Shown here: in pieces, positions 53,139 through 61,691 of the stretch
Numbering within the stretch: the stretch's first letter is position 1
Layout of the letters: each line of letters opens with the position of its first letter
Source: Bacillus sp. S3
Lineage (GTDB): Bacteria > Bacillota > Bacilli > Bacillales > Cytobacillaceae
DNA length: 64,000 bases
Assembly (NCBI RefSeq): GCF_005154805.1
Contig: NZ_CP039727.1
Span: 2,539,501-2,603,500 of the forward strand
Reading direction: 5' to 3'
Position numbers and translations under genes: made by a program
Notes under the pieces: generated by a model
Told to the model about the DNA's origin: nothing
The model's database searches: none
The model's input: the letters and a program-made list of their open reading frames with translations, nothing else

Positions 53139-53846
53139 ATGGATTTCGATGTAGTTATGCAGGAACTAGAAGCACTTGGTAAGGAACGAACGAAAAAGAC
53201 TTACATAAGCAATGGTGCACACGAGCCGCTATTTGGCGTGGCTACTGGCGCAATGAAGCCGATCGCAAAGATAATCAAGAAAAATCAGCCTTTGGCCGAG
53301 GAGCTTTATGCCACCGGTAACTACGATGCTATGTATTTTGCCGGCATTATTGCGGATCCAAAAACGATGACGGAGGCGGATTTTGATCGTTGGATAGATG
53401 CGGCGTATTTTTATATGCTTTCCGATTATGTTGTGGCCGTCACTTTGGCAGAAACCGATATTGCGCAAGTTGTTGCCGATAAATGGATCGCGAGCGGTGA
53501 AGAACTTAGAATGTCGGCAGGGTGGAGTTGTTACTGCTGGCTTTTGGGGAATCGCCCGGACAGTGAATTTAGCGCCAGCAAGCTTGCGAGTATGCTTGAA
53601 CAAGTGGAAAATACGATTCACGATTCTCCTGAGCGGACGAAATCCTCAATGAATAATTTTATCTACACCGTCGCGATTTCATATTTGCCACTCCATGAGA
53701 AGGCGGTTGATACTGCAAAGTCAGTTGGCCCAGTCGAAATCAAGCGGGACAAGAAAAAAAGCAGCATCCTGCAAGCCACCGAAAATATTCAAAAGGAAAT
53801 AGATAGAGGGAAGCTTGGTTTCAAGCGCAAATATGTAAGGTGTTAA
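53139..53846 (+). CDS. DNA alkylation repair (AlkD-like) protein
   Basis: A 235-residue HEAT-like helical protein: PLFGVATGAMKPIAKIIKKN, ELYATGNYDAMYFAGIIADP, and the central SDYVVAVTLAE and SAGWSCYCWLLGN. It fits the AlkD-like family, although several members of this branch have no shown glycosylase activity. The C-terminus (GFKRKYVRC) is typical. Monocistronic. Confidence 0.82.
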   Translation: MDFDVVMQELEALGKERTKKTYISNGAHEPLFGVATGAMKPIAKIIKKNQPLAEELYATGNYDAMYFAGIIADPKTMTEADFDRWIDAAYFYMLSDYVVAVTLAETDIAQVVADKWIASGEELRMSAGWSCYCWLLGNRPDSEFSASKLASMLEQVENTIHDSPERTKSSMNNFIYTVAISYLPLHEKAVDTAKSVGPVEIKRDKKKSSILQATENIQKEIDRGKLGFKRKYVRC

Positions 53847-53856
53847 GAAGTCCATA

Positions 53857-53910
53857 GGAACGGTTCTTGTAGCCAATATTTATCTCACTAAAAAGCTACC
53901 CGAACCGTCC
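53857..53910. repeat. Dispersed hairpin repeat, copy R4
   Basis: GGAACGGTTCTTGTAGCC...AAAGCTACCCGAACCGTCC, 10 nt after the AlkD-like stop. The G-to-A change in the left arm is matched by a C-to-T change in the right arm, so pairing is kept. Confidence 0.7.
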
Positions 53911-53926
53911 ATATGGCATTCAAACC

Positions 53927-54022
53927 TTATTTAAAAAACAGATCAAAAGCGATTGAAATGAGCCACCAAAGAGCAAGTGCAACTGTTAGATATGTACCGA
54001 TATAAAGTAAACTATCCGCCAC
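53927..54022 (-). CDS. Small membrane peptide, 31 residues
   Basis: GTG start at 54022 after GTGAGGAAAC gives MADSLLYIGTYLTVALALWW then LISIAFDLFFK, a single hydrophobic helix ending in Lys. The ribosome site and clean helix suggest a real small protein; no family recognised. Confidence 0.5.
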   Translation of the reverse strand: MADSLLYIGTYLTVALALWWLISIAFDLFFK

Positions 54023-54259
54023 GTTTCCTCACATCCTACATTAACATTACTATTCAATTTCTCTCTCTACGAATAAAGCCATTATAACAAGCAATTTTTA
54101 ATAATTTGACGAATCAACTGATATTAACCAATTTGTAAAAAAATTGTTATCTTTCCTTAATAATTTTTAACCTAAAAATAGGTATCACCTAACTAGACAA
54201 TATAATCAATGTCTCGTAGAGTGAAATCAAGTTTAGTTGAATAACGGGGAGGAATGATT

Positions 54260-55426
54260 GTGTTGGAATTTGATCTAAGTACGAACCAATTGGCCAAGAT
54301 TAAAGTGGTGGGTGTTGGCGGCGGGGGAAATAACGCTGTGAACCGGATGATCGAGGATGGAGTTGAGGGTGTAGAATTCATTGCTGTTAATACAGATGCA
54401 CAAGCGATTCATCAATCTAAAGCTACGATAAAGATGCAGATTGGTACCACCTTGACTAAAGGTTTAGGTGCAGGAGCAAATCCGGAAATAGGGGAGAGAG
54501 CCGCCGAAGAAAGCAAACGGCAGATTGAAGAAGTATTAGCGGGTGCGGACATGGTTTTCGTTACAGCTGGAATGGGCGGTGGTACCGGTACTGGGGCAGC
54601 GCCTGCTATTGCTAAAATTGCCCGTAAGCTTGGTGCCCTGACGATTGGAGTGGTCACACGTCCGTTTCATTTTGAAGGCAAGAAGCGTGCAGATAATGCG
54701 GAAAGTGGAATTAGGGCGATGAGGGAAGCAGTGGACACCTTAATTATTATTCCAAACAATCGCTTATTGGAGATTGTAGATAAAGAAACACCTATGCTTG
54801 ATGCCTTTCGTGAAGCGGATGCTGTTCTTCGCCAGGGTGTTCAAGGAATTTCCGATTTAATTGCTGTACCAGGATTAATCAATCTTGATTTTGCTGACGT
54901 GAAAACGGTCATGTCCCATAAAGGAACGGCCTTAATGGGAATTGGTATAGCAACCGGCAAAAATCGTGCTGCTGAAGCTGCCCAGAAAGCTTTAAATAGT
55001 CCGTTATTGGAAACTTCTATTAATGGGGCACATGGTGTAATCATGAACATTACTGGCGGTCATAATTTAAGTCTTTTTGAAATACAGGAGGCAGCCGAAA
55101 TCGTTGCAGCTGCTTCTCACGAAGAATTAAATATGATTTTTGGTTCGGTCATTAACGAAAGCTTAACAGAAGAAATTATTGTTACCATAATTGCCACTGG
55201 ATTCACCGAGAAAAAGGATACAGACCTATCAAAGTCTTACTCTCCTTCAACAGAAGAGGTATCTAACCCATATCAAAGGAAACGACGAAAACAACGTATA
55301 CAACGTGATCAGGTAAGCTACGGGGGGCAGATTCAAGATTATAACCAAAACACTGATAAGAAAGAAGAATCTCTTGATATTCCAGCATTTTTGCGAAATC
55401 GAAGTAAACGAAATAATAGAAGGTAA
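54260..55426 (+). CDS. ftsZ: FtsZ, probable second copy outside the dcw cluster
   Basis: A 388-residue tubulin-like GTPase. The nucleotide signature [10 protein letters not shown] (about 103-112), [19 protein letters not shown]7-loop [11 protein letters not shown] and the C-terminal peptide [16 protein letters not shown] are all intact, so it should polymerise and bind FtsZ partners. Compared with the usual Bacillus FtsZ, which I recall closely, many core positions differ ([35 protein letters not shown]). No ftsA, divIB, sbp or bpr is next to it. GTG 54260 gives the normal MLEF start and lies 7 nt after GGGGAGG. Confidence 0.88.
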   Translation: MLEFDLSTNQLAKIKVVGVGGGGNNAVNRMIEDGVEGVEFIAVNTDAQAIHQSKATIKMQIGTTLTKGLGAGANPEIGERAAEESKRQIEEVLAGADMVFVTAGMGGGTGTGAAPAIAKIARKLGALTIGVVTRPFHFEGKKRADNAESGIRAMREAVDTLIIIPNNRLLEIVDKETPMLDAFREADAVLRQGVQGISDLIAVPGLINLDFADVKTVMSHKGTALMGIGIATGKNRAAEAAQKALNSPLLETSINGAHGVIMNITGGHNLSLFEIQEAAEIVAAASHEELNMIFGSVINESLTEEIIVTIIATGFTEKKDTDLSKSYSPSTEEVSNPYQRKRRKQRIQRDQVSYGGQIQDYNQNTDKKEESLDIPAFLRNRSKRNNRR

Positions 55427-55527
55427 ATGAAGAAAACAGGATTTCTAAAAAACAGTTAGTTAGGTTCAAGAACAATGGACAAATTCTCAGTCATAAACTA
55501 TTGTATCAATTCGTGAAGGTGTTCAAA

Positions 55528-55776
55528 ATGAGAGTTAAAAGGGAGATACAAATTCAACCTATAATCGGGCAAGCATGGACAGGAAGACATGTTGTCTTGC
55601 TTCACTGTACAAATAATAATGAGTTAATTCATCTTTATAAAAGTTACCACGCCCCGATTGAGCCGCCGCGCCACAATTGTGCGGAGACCTTATCGCAATT
55701 ACTAAGTATTGGTTATCACCTTATGGCCATTACACCAATCGCGTCAAATCAAATTCAATACTTTTTAGTCCTTTGA
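55528..55776 (+). CDS. Hypothetical protein, 82 residues
   Basis: The protein starts MRVKREIQIQPIIGQAWTGR, followed by HVVLLHCTNNNELIHLYKSY and a C-terminal GYHLMAITPIASNQIQYFLV. AAGGTG lies 7 nt before ATG 55528; the frame reaches back to 55501 without support. Not recognised. It follows ftsZ by 100 nt in the same direction. Confidence 0.55.
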   Translation: MRVKREIQIQPIIGQAWTGRHVVLLHCTNNNELIHLYKSYHAPIEPPRHNCAETLSQLLSIGYHLMAITPIASNQIQYFLVL

Positions 55777-55780
55777 AAAC

Positions 55781-55840
55781 ACAGGGACGGTTCTGGTGGC
55801 CTTTAGTAACCCAACTAAAAGCCATTAGAATCGTCCCTGT
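55781..55840. repeat. Dispersed hairpin repeat, copy R5
   Basis: ACAGGGACGGTTCTGGTGGCC...AAAAGCCATTAGAATCGTCCCTGT, between convergent genes. Confidence 0.7.
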
Positions 55841-55845
55841 GGCAC

Positions 55846-56778
55846 TTATTCTTCTAAAAAATGATTAAGTGCTTCTATATTTTGATTGAAGTCTACATCT
55901 AATACGTCCCCATGCTCTTCATCCCGTTTATTTTGAAAACTGCCATCTTCTGGTATGCGTATCGTTTCTATGTCTCTACTTTTCTTTGTAACTATGTCTT
56001 TTCCAATCGTTAAAAGGGTTGAACTATCCATATTTGTATCTATGTATTTATTTGTAAGACCTAAAAGCTTAGGAAGTTTAACAACACTATGCAGACTTAC
56101 AGCTTCATCTGTTAGTTTTGAAATCACTTCTTGCTGTCTTTGAATCCGACCGAAGTCACTTAATCGATCATGGCGAAAACGGACATATCCTAACAACTCT
56201 TGACCATGCAATTGTTGTTTACCTTTTTCTAACTTCGTTTCTATGCCATAAGACATCTCGTAAGGTACATTTACTTCAATGCCATTTGGCACGAGCAGAT
56301 CGACCGCTTTTTCGAATCCCTTAAAGTCAACCATCGCATAATAATGGATATCAAGCCCGAAATTTTCTTTAATCGTTTCCCTTAGTAATTCAGGACCTCC
56401 CAACGAATAGGCTGCATTTAATTTTTGTTTTCCATGTTCTGGTACAGAAATCAACATATCGCGCATTAGAGAAATAAGTTTGATTTTATGCGTTTGCGGA
56501 TCATAATGGGCAACCATAATTGTATCCGTGCGAGCATGTTTTTCTCCACGTGAGTCACTGCCTAATAAAAGAACATTGACTTCATCTAATTTATTTTTCT
56601 CACCTTGAAATGGTTGTTTTCCTTCCACTTTTTTAAGTGGTTGGTTGACAGCTTTAAATGTTCCACCTATGTATTGAATTAGATGAAATAGGCCAACTAA
56701 TAAAATACCTAAAAGAAGAAGGGCCCCAAACACTCTTCGCCATCTTACTCTTTTCCTTTTCGTCCTTAATCGTGTCAA
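55846..56778 (-). CDS. LytR-CpsA-Psr (LCP) family protein, TagU-like
   Basis: A 310-residue membrane-anchored phosphotransferase: one N-terminal helix (about 17-38), LLLGSDSRGEKHARTDTIMV with the phosphate-binding Asp/Arg, KLNAAYSLGGPELLRETI and VRFRHDRLSDFGRIQRQQEV. LCP enzymes attach teichoic acids or other polymers to peptidoglycan. TTG 56778 is 9 nt after AAGGAG and is preferred over TTG 56787, which touches the ribosome site. Confidence 0.92.
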   Translation of the reverse strand: MTRLRTKRKRVRWRRVFGALLLLGILLVGLFHLIQYIGGTFKAVNQPLKKVEGKQPFQGEKNKLDEVNVLLLGSDSRGEKHARTDTIMVAHYDPQTHKIKLISLMRDMLISVPEHGKQKLNAAYSLGGPELLRETIKENFGLDIHYYAMVDFKGFEKAVDLLVPNGIEVNVPYEMSYGIETKLEKGKQQLHGQELLGYVRFRHDRLSDFGRIQRQQEVISKLTDEAVSLHSVVKLPKLLGLTNKYIDTNMDSSTLLTIGKDIVTKKSRDIETIRIPEDGSFQNKRDEEHGDVLDVDFNQNIEALNHFLEE

Positions 56779-56942
56779 ATCTTGCAACTCCTTGGTAAAA
56801 GAATCAATTAATAAATGAAGAAGGGGTTTTCAACTTAACAACCCTTGAAGTCATGATTATCCCATAATTCGTTTTCAGCTATTTTAATATCAGGTTACAT
56901 TTTCCTGAATTTCTGATTACATTATCATTTTTTAAAGTCCAT

Positions 56943-56997
56943 GGAGACGTTTCTTGTGGCCTTTACGAACCTTAATAAAAACCACGAGAACTGTCCC
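56943..56997. repeat. Dispersed hairpin repeat, copy R6
   Basis: GGAGACGTTTCTTGTGGCC...AAAACCACGAGAACTGTCCCC, followed by GTGGT, immediately after the NfrA-like stop. Confidence 0.7.
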
Positions 56998-57006
56998 CGT
57001 GGTGAA

Positions 57007-57756
57007 TTATCGTAAATCTAGTTTGTTTTTTTGAATGAAATCCTTCATATACATACGATTCTGCTTTTCAAGCATTGCTGCCATTTGTTCTGTCCAACGA
57101 TCTTTTCTAACTCCATCCGTTCTTTGCAGATAATAGTTTGCGATTATTTCATTATATTCATCAAGCTGCTGTAAATAAATTTCTCTGTTTGGCTCATATT
57201 CATCTTCGTGGTAAACATGTTCAAATGGAAGTCTTGGTTTTTGATCGGTTATTTTGGCTGGGTATCCAATGGCCAGCCCAAACAGTGGGATGACTCGGTC
57301 TGGGATATTTAAGATGTTCTTCACTTCTTCTAGGTTGTTGCGAATCCCGCCAATGTAGCAAATTCCCAGCCCAAGGGATTCAGCAGCAATCACAGCATTT
57401 TGGGCAGCAAGAGCGGTATCAATTAACGCCACCATAAATTTTTCGGTACTTTCAAGTGATGCTTCTAGGTTTTTATTTTCCTTTTCCTCAATCAAGGAAT
57501 GCCGGTAAAGATCAGCACAAAAAACAAAAAAGTGGCCGTTCTTTTCCACATACTCTTGATTTCCCGCAAGCTCGGCTAATTTCTTCTTTTTAACAGGATC
57601 CTTCACTCCAATAATAGAGTATGCCTGAATAAAGCTTGAAGTGGCAGCAGCTTGTGCACAGGTAACAATTGTCTTTATTTGTTCTTCTGTCAATGCCTTG
57701 TTCTCGAAATGGCGGATTGAACGGTGATTAAGAATTGTTTCGATTACATCATTCAT
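57007..57756 (-). CDS. NfrA-like NADPH-dependent flavin oxidoreductase
   Basis: A 249-residue nitroreductase-fold protein: HRSIRHFENKALTEEQIKTI, QAAATSSFIQAYSIIGV, AESLGLGICYIGGIRNN and LPFEHVYHEDEY. The NfrA1/Frp group reduces FMN, nitro compounds or disulfides. ATG 57756 follows GTGAGGAAAAC. Monocistronic. Confidence 0.9.
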   Translation of the reverse strand: MNDVIETILNHRSIRHFENKALTEEQIKTIVTCAQAAATSSFIQAYSIIGVKDPVKKKKLAELAGNQEYVEKNGHFFVFCADLYRHSLIEEKENKNLEASLESTEKFMVALIDTALAAQNAVIAAESLGLGICYIGGIRNNLEEVKNILNIPDRVIPLFGLAIGYPAKITDQKPRLPFEHVYHEDEYEPNREIYLQQLDEYNEIIANYYLQRTDGVRKDRWTEQMAAMLEKQNRMYMKDFIQKNKLDLR

Positions 57757-58149
57757 ATAGTTTTCCTCACTTTTTATCATACTTTGTTGGCAAGAGTGAT
57801 TGTATCAATAAGGACATCCATATTCAAGAAATGCAGATTCGGTGGGAACTCTTATGCTTACAATGAGCAAGTGAAGTCTTCCATGCACCCTTTGATATTA
57901 GGAAGTTTCTGGAACTAACTATAAAAAGTGGTATTAGCAATGCATGAGAAAACTTGTAATAAAAGCATTGATAAAAAGTAACTCCATTATTATTATAATC
58001 TTATGAATTTTCAGTTTATAATGATTTTAAAATAGTATTGTAATATATCTAAATATTCTTTATACTACTATTGAAATCATTTATAGTTTAGTTGAAATGG
58101 TGGAGAGTGAGTATTAGGATCCATCTAAGAAACTAGCAGGGGGGCATCT
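57757..58149. other. Intergenic, about 390 nt
   Basis: No convincing gene (a 64-codon frame at 57724-57918 overlaps the NfrA start and lacks a ribosome site). The last part is AT-rich and must hold the promoter of the SstT gene. Confidence 0.4.
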
Positions 58150-59388
58150 ATGAAAAATTTATTGAAAAAGTGGAATCAAATCAGTCTGGTCAAACAAATC
58201 ATTATCGGGTTAATTATTGGTGTTATTCTGGCTGTAGCGGTTCCAGAAGCAGCCAAACCAGTTGTTATTTTAGGATCTTTATTTGTAGGTGCGTTAAAAG
58301 CTATTGCCCCAGTCTTGGTATTATTCTTAGTTATGTCAGCCATCGCGCAGCATAAGAGTGGTCAGCAAACGAACATGAAATCGATTATCGGACTTTATTT
58401 ATTAGGTACTTTTTTAGCTGGATTAATTGCAGTTATTGTAAGCTTTACCTTCCCAGTAAGTTTAACACTTGCAAAGGGTGCGGAGGATTTAGCAGCTCCT
58501 GGCGGTGTGGTAGAGGTTATCAAAACATTATTGCTAAACGTTGTTGATAATCCAGTGAAAGCCATTTATAACGCAAACTATATCGGTATTTTAGCTTGGG
58601 CGGTGGTCCTTGGCATTGCACTAAGAAATGCGCCAGAAACAACAAAGACAATGATTACTAATTTTTCAGATGCTGTATCGAAAATGGTAACATGGGTAAT
58701 CAAGTTGGCTCCACTTGGTATTATGGGGCTCGTGATTGACTCTATTACGACAAATGGAATTGAGTCATTACTAAGCTATGGCCAATTGCTTGCCGTATTG
58801 ATTGGTTGTATGTTCTTTGTTGCCTTGGTGGTCAATCCCATCATGGTGTTTGTCGTGATTCGTCAAAACCCCTACCCACTTGTATTCAAGTGTATCAGGG
58901 AAAGTGGAATTACCGCATTCTTTACGCGCAGCTCCGCGGCGAATATTCCTGTTAATATGAAATTATGTGAAAACTTAGGTTTGAATAAGGATACGTATTC
59001 TGTCTCCATTCCATTAGGTGCAACGATCAATATGGCCGGTGCGGCGGTTACGATTTCCGTATTGACACTTGCGGCCGTTCATACTCTAGACATTCATGTG
59101 GATATTCCTACAGCCATTATACTTAGTGTTTTATCTGCTGTATGTGCCTGTGGTGCTTCAGGGGTTGCAGGAGGTTCCTTATTATTGATTCCTTTAGCAG
59201 CGAGCTTGTTCGGAATCCCAAATGATGTGGCGATGCAGATTGTTGGAGTAGGCTTTATCATTGGTGTTTTACAAGACTCATTCGAAACAGCTCTTAACTC
59301 ATCAACTGATGTGCTTTTTACGGCAACTGCTGAATATAAGGAATGGCGTAAAAAAGGTAAAAAAATCCAAATAAAAAAAGCGGCTTAA
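58150..59388 (+). CDS. sstT: Serine/threonine:sodium symporter SstT
   Basis: A 412-residue DAACS-family transporter with eight membrane segments and two hairpins. [20 protein letters not shown] and [19 protein letters not shown] are the substrate/sodium sites, and [19 protein letters not shown] the second hairpin. Typical SstT, which imports serine and threonine with Na+. AGCAGGGGGG precedes the ATG. A strong terminator follows. Confidence 0.93.
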   Translation: MKNLLKKWNQISLVKQIIIGLIIGVILAVAVPEAAKPVVILGSLFVGALKAIAPVLVLFLVMSAIAQHKSGQQTNMKSIIGLYLLGTFLAGLIAVIVSFTFPVSLTLAKGAEDLAAPGGVVEVIKTLLLNVVDNPVKAIYNANYIGILAWAVVLGIALRNAPETTKTMITNFSDAVSKMVTWVIKLAPLGIMGLVIDSITTNGIESLLSYGQLLAVLIGCMFFVALVVNPIMVFVVIRQNPYPLVFKCIRESGITAFFTRSSAANIPVNMKLCENLGLNKDTYSVSIPLGATINMAGAAVTISVLTLAAVHTLDIHVDIPTAIILSVLSAVCACGASGVAGGSLLLIPLAASLFGIPNDVAMQIVGVGFIIGVLQDSFETALNSSTDVLFTATAEYKEWRKKGKKIQIKKAA

Positions 59389-59391
59389 TAT

Positions 59392-59446
59392 AACCATTCA
59401 AAAACCCCTGGATTCATTTGAACCGGGGGTTTTTGAATGGTTTTTT
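59392..59446 (+). terminator. Terminator after sstT
   Basis: AACCATTCAAAAACCCC and GGGGTTTTTGAATGGTT form a 17-bp stem, then TTTT. Confidence 0.85.
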
Positions 59447-59564
59447 GATAACGTCTAATATGAAATGGTCACTATTTTTTATTATTCTCGGATAGAGGGA
59501 TTTTGACAATTTTGTTTTTTTGTCCAAAAAGAATTGCCGTTTTGTCTTGATTATTTTCCTTATC

Positions 59565-59850
59565 CGTTATAGAATGAGAAAAATCAAAAAATTTCAAACA
59601 AATCATAAACACGATGATTGGGAGTATTAAGGAACCATTATTGTCTAGAGAGCTGTCGGCTGGTGAAAGACAGTCAATAAATTCCCCAACTCGCCCGGGA
59701 GTGGTAAGGCTGAAATGTAGGCCTTAACGGTTGACCGCCGTAATCGTGTCGTAAAGTGGATTCGTTTTGTTTTGTTTTAAAACGAATCAAAAAGAGTGGT
59801 ACCACGTAGGCAAAGCCTGTCGTCTCTTATGAGATGATGGGCTTTTTTAT
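59565..59850 (+). promoter_or_regulatory. T-box leader, leucine specifier
   Basis: The T-box core AGAGTGGTACCACG is at 59793-59806, and the terminator (AAGCC-tgt-CGTCTC...GAGATGATGGGCTT then T6) at about 59814-59846. Upstream are GGGAGTA, AGAGAGCTGTCGGCTGGTGA and a specifier-loop candidate with CTC (Leu) at 59690-59692 in AACTCGCCC. Uncharged tRNA-Leu should bind and prevent termination. This fits the downstream leuA. Confidence 0.85.
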
Positions 59851-59893
59851 TTTTTTAAAAATGGACGATAAAAATGAAAAGGCGGTCGAGAAT

Positions 59894-61597
59894 ATGAAAA
59901 ATGTTGAAAAGTATTCAAGAGGCTATTATATGCCCCCGGTACAAAGCTTGAAATGGACGGAGAAGGAATATATTACGGAAGCTCCCACATGGTGCAGTGT
60001 CGATTTAAGGGATGGAAATCAGGCGCTGGTTGTCCCGATGAGTTTGGAGGAGAAGCTGGACTATTTTCAAATGCTATTGGAGGTTGGATTCAAAGAAATT
60101 GAAGTGGGCTTTCCAGCTGCATCCGAAACAGAATACGCGTTTCTAAGGGCATTGATCGAACAAGATTTGATTCCGGAGGATGTAACAGTTCAAGTGCTGA
60201 CACAATCAAGAGAACATATAATTGAAAAGACATTTGAAGCGCTTCGAGGTGTCAACAAGGCAGTGGTTCACCTCTACAATTCGACTTCCGTCGCACAGCG
60301 TGAGCAGGTGTTTAAAAAATCTGAAGAGGAAATAATCGAGATTGCGGTTAAAGGGGCGAAGTCGCTAAAAAAATATGCGGCTGAGACCGAGGGGAACTTC
60401 CAATTTCAATATTCACCGGAAAGCTTCACGGGTACGGAGATGGAATTTGCACTTGAGGTATGTAACCGGGTCCTAGATATTTGGCAGCCTGCAGCAGACA
60501 ACAAGGTGATCATCAACCTTCCAGCGACAGTGTCCATGTCTATGCCGCACGTCTATGCCAGTCAAATCGAGTTTATGAGCGATCATCTGAACTACCGGGA
60601 CAATGTCATCCTGTCCGTTCATCCACACAATGACAGAGGAACTGGAGTGGCAGATGCAGAGCTTGCGATGCTTGCAGGCGCCCAGAGAGTCGAAGGAACA
60701 CTGTTTGGAAATGGCGAAAGAACAGGAAACGTCGACATCGTCACGCTTGCCATCAACATGTATTCACATGGGGTGGATCCACAGCTTCATTTTGAAAATA
60801 TCCGTGAAATCATTTCTAAGTATGAAGAATTGACTAGAATGAGGGTTCACGAAAGACACCCATACGGTGGTGAACTTGTCTTTACGGCCTTCTCAGGCTC
60901 TCATCAGGATGCGATTGCCAAAGGGATGAAATGGAGGGAAGACGGAGAATGCCAGTACTGGACGGTTCCTTATCTATTAATTGATCCAAAGGATATTGGC
61001 CGAGAGTATGAAGGAGATATTATCCGGATTAATAGCCAATCAGGCAAAGGCGGGATCGGCTACATACTGGAGCAGCATTACGGGCTTGATCTTCCGGCAA
61101 AAATGCGTGAAAACTTCGGCTATCAAGTTAAAAATGTATCAGACCGTTTGCATAAAGAGCTGATGCCAACTGAAATCTATGACATCTTTATGAGGGAGTA
61201 TGTGAATATTCATACGCCAGCCGAGTTTATCCAATATAGATATATGCAAAATGATCAGTATGAAACGGTTGTTGCGATCCGGATGGATGGTGAGATCCAT
61301 GAATTTACTGGAACAGGTAACGGAAGACTCGATGCCATCAGCAATGTTCTACAGACTGAACTTGCAATTCAGTATAAGGATTTAGTCTACAAAGAGCATG
61401 CGCTAGAAATTGGTTCACGGTCGAACGCCGTATCATATGTTGGAATTACAGCAATGGATGGTACTGTTCATTGGGGCTGCGGCATCGACGCTGATATCAT
61501 GACATCGTCTGTAAAAGCACTGTTTAGTGCAGTTAACAAAATGATTACCAGCACTCAACGGGCATTTGACAAAGAAGCACACCTTACCAAAAAATAA
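59894..61597 (+). CDS. leuA: 2-isopropylmalate synthase, long (LeuA type 2) form
   Basis: A 567-residue enzyme: first step of leucine synthesis, 2-ketoisovalerate plus acetyl-CoA. APTWCSVDLRDGNQALVVPM is the catalytic opening, SVHPHNDRGTGVADAELAML the metal site, GERTGNVDIVTLA the signature, and a C-terminal regulatory domain (about 430-560). It is closer to the longer yeast/actinobacterial-like form than to the usual Bacillus LeuA of the ilv-leu operon. ATG 59894 follows AAGGCGG by 8 nt; the longer frame starts inside the T-box terminator. Single gene, so it may be a second LeuA. Confidence 0.92.
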   Translation: MKNVEKYSRGYYMPPVQSLKWTEKEYITEAPTWCSVDLRDGNQALVVPMSLEEKLDYFQMLLEVGFKEIEVGFPAASETEYAFLRALIEQDLIPEDVTVQVLTQSREHIIEKTFEALRGVNKAVVHLYNSTSVAQREQVFKKSEEEIIEIAVKGAKSLKKYAAETEGNFQFQYSPESFTGTEMEFALEVCNRVLDIWQPAADNKVIINLPATVSMSMPHVYASQIEFMSDHLNYRDNVILSVHPHNDRGTGVADAELAMLAGAQRVEGTLFGNGERTGNVDIVTLAINMYSHGVDPQLHFENIREIISKYEELTRMRVHERHPYGGELVFTAFSGSHQDAIAKGMKWREDGECQYWTVPYLLIDPKDIGREYEGDIIRINSQSGKGGIGYILEQHYGLDLPAKMRENFGYQVKNVSDRLHKELMPTEIYDIFMREYVNIHTPAEFIQYRYMQNDQYETVVAIRMDGEIHEFTGTGNGRLDAISNVLQTELAIQYKDLVYKEHALEIGSRSNAVSYVGITAMDGTVHWGCGIDADIMTSSVKALFSAVNKMITSTQRAFDKEAHLTKK

Positions 61598-61643
61598 AAT
61601 TTTAACAAGAATGATTATGTTAACAGCTATCACAGATAAAAAT

Positions 61644-61683
61644 AATGGAAACGCCCAGTTACTGTTAACTGGGCGTTTCCATT
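61644..61683. terminator. Bidirectional terminator
   Basis: AATGGAAACGCCCAGTT and AACTGGGCGTTTCCATT, perfect 17-bp arms between leuA and hpaB-like genes. Confidence 0.85.
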
Positions 61684-61691
61684 CATTCCGA

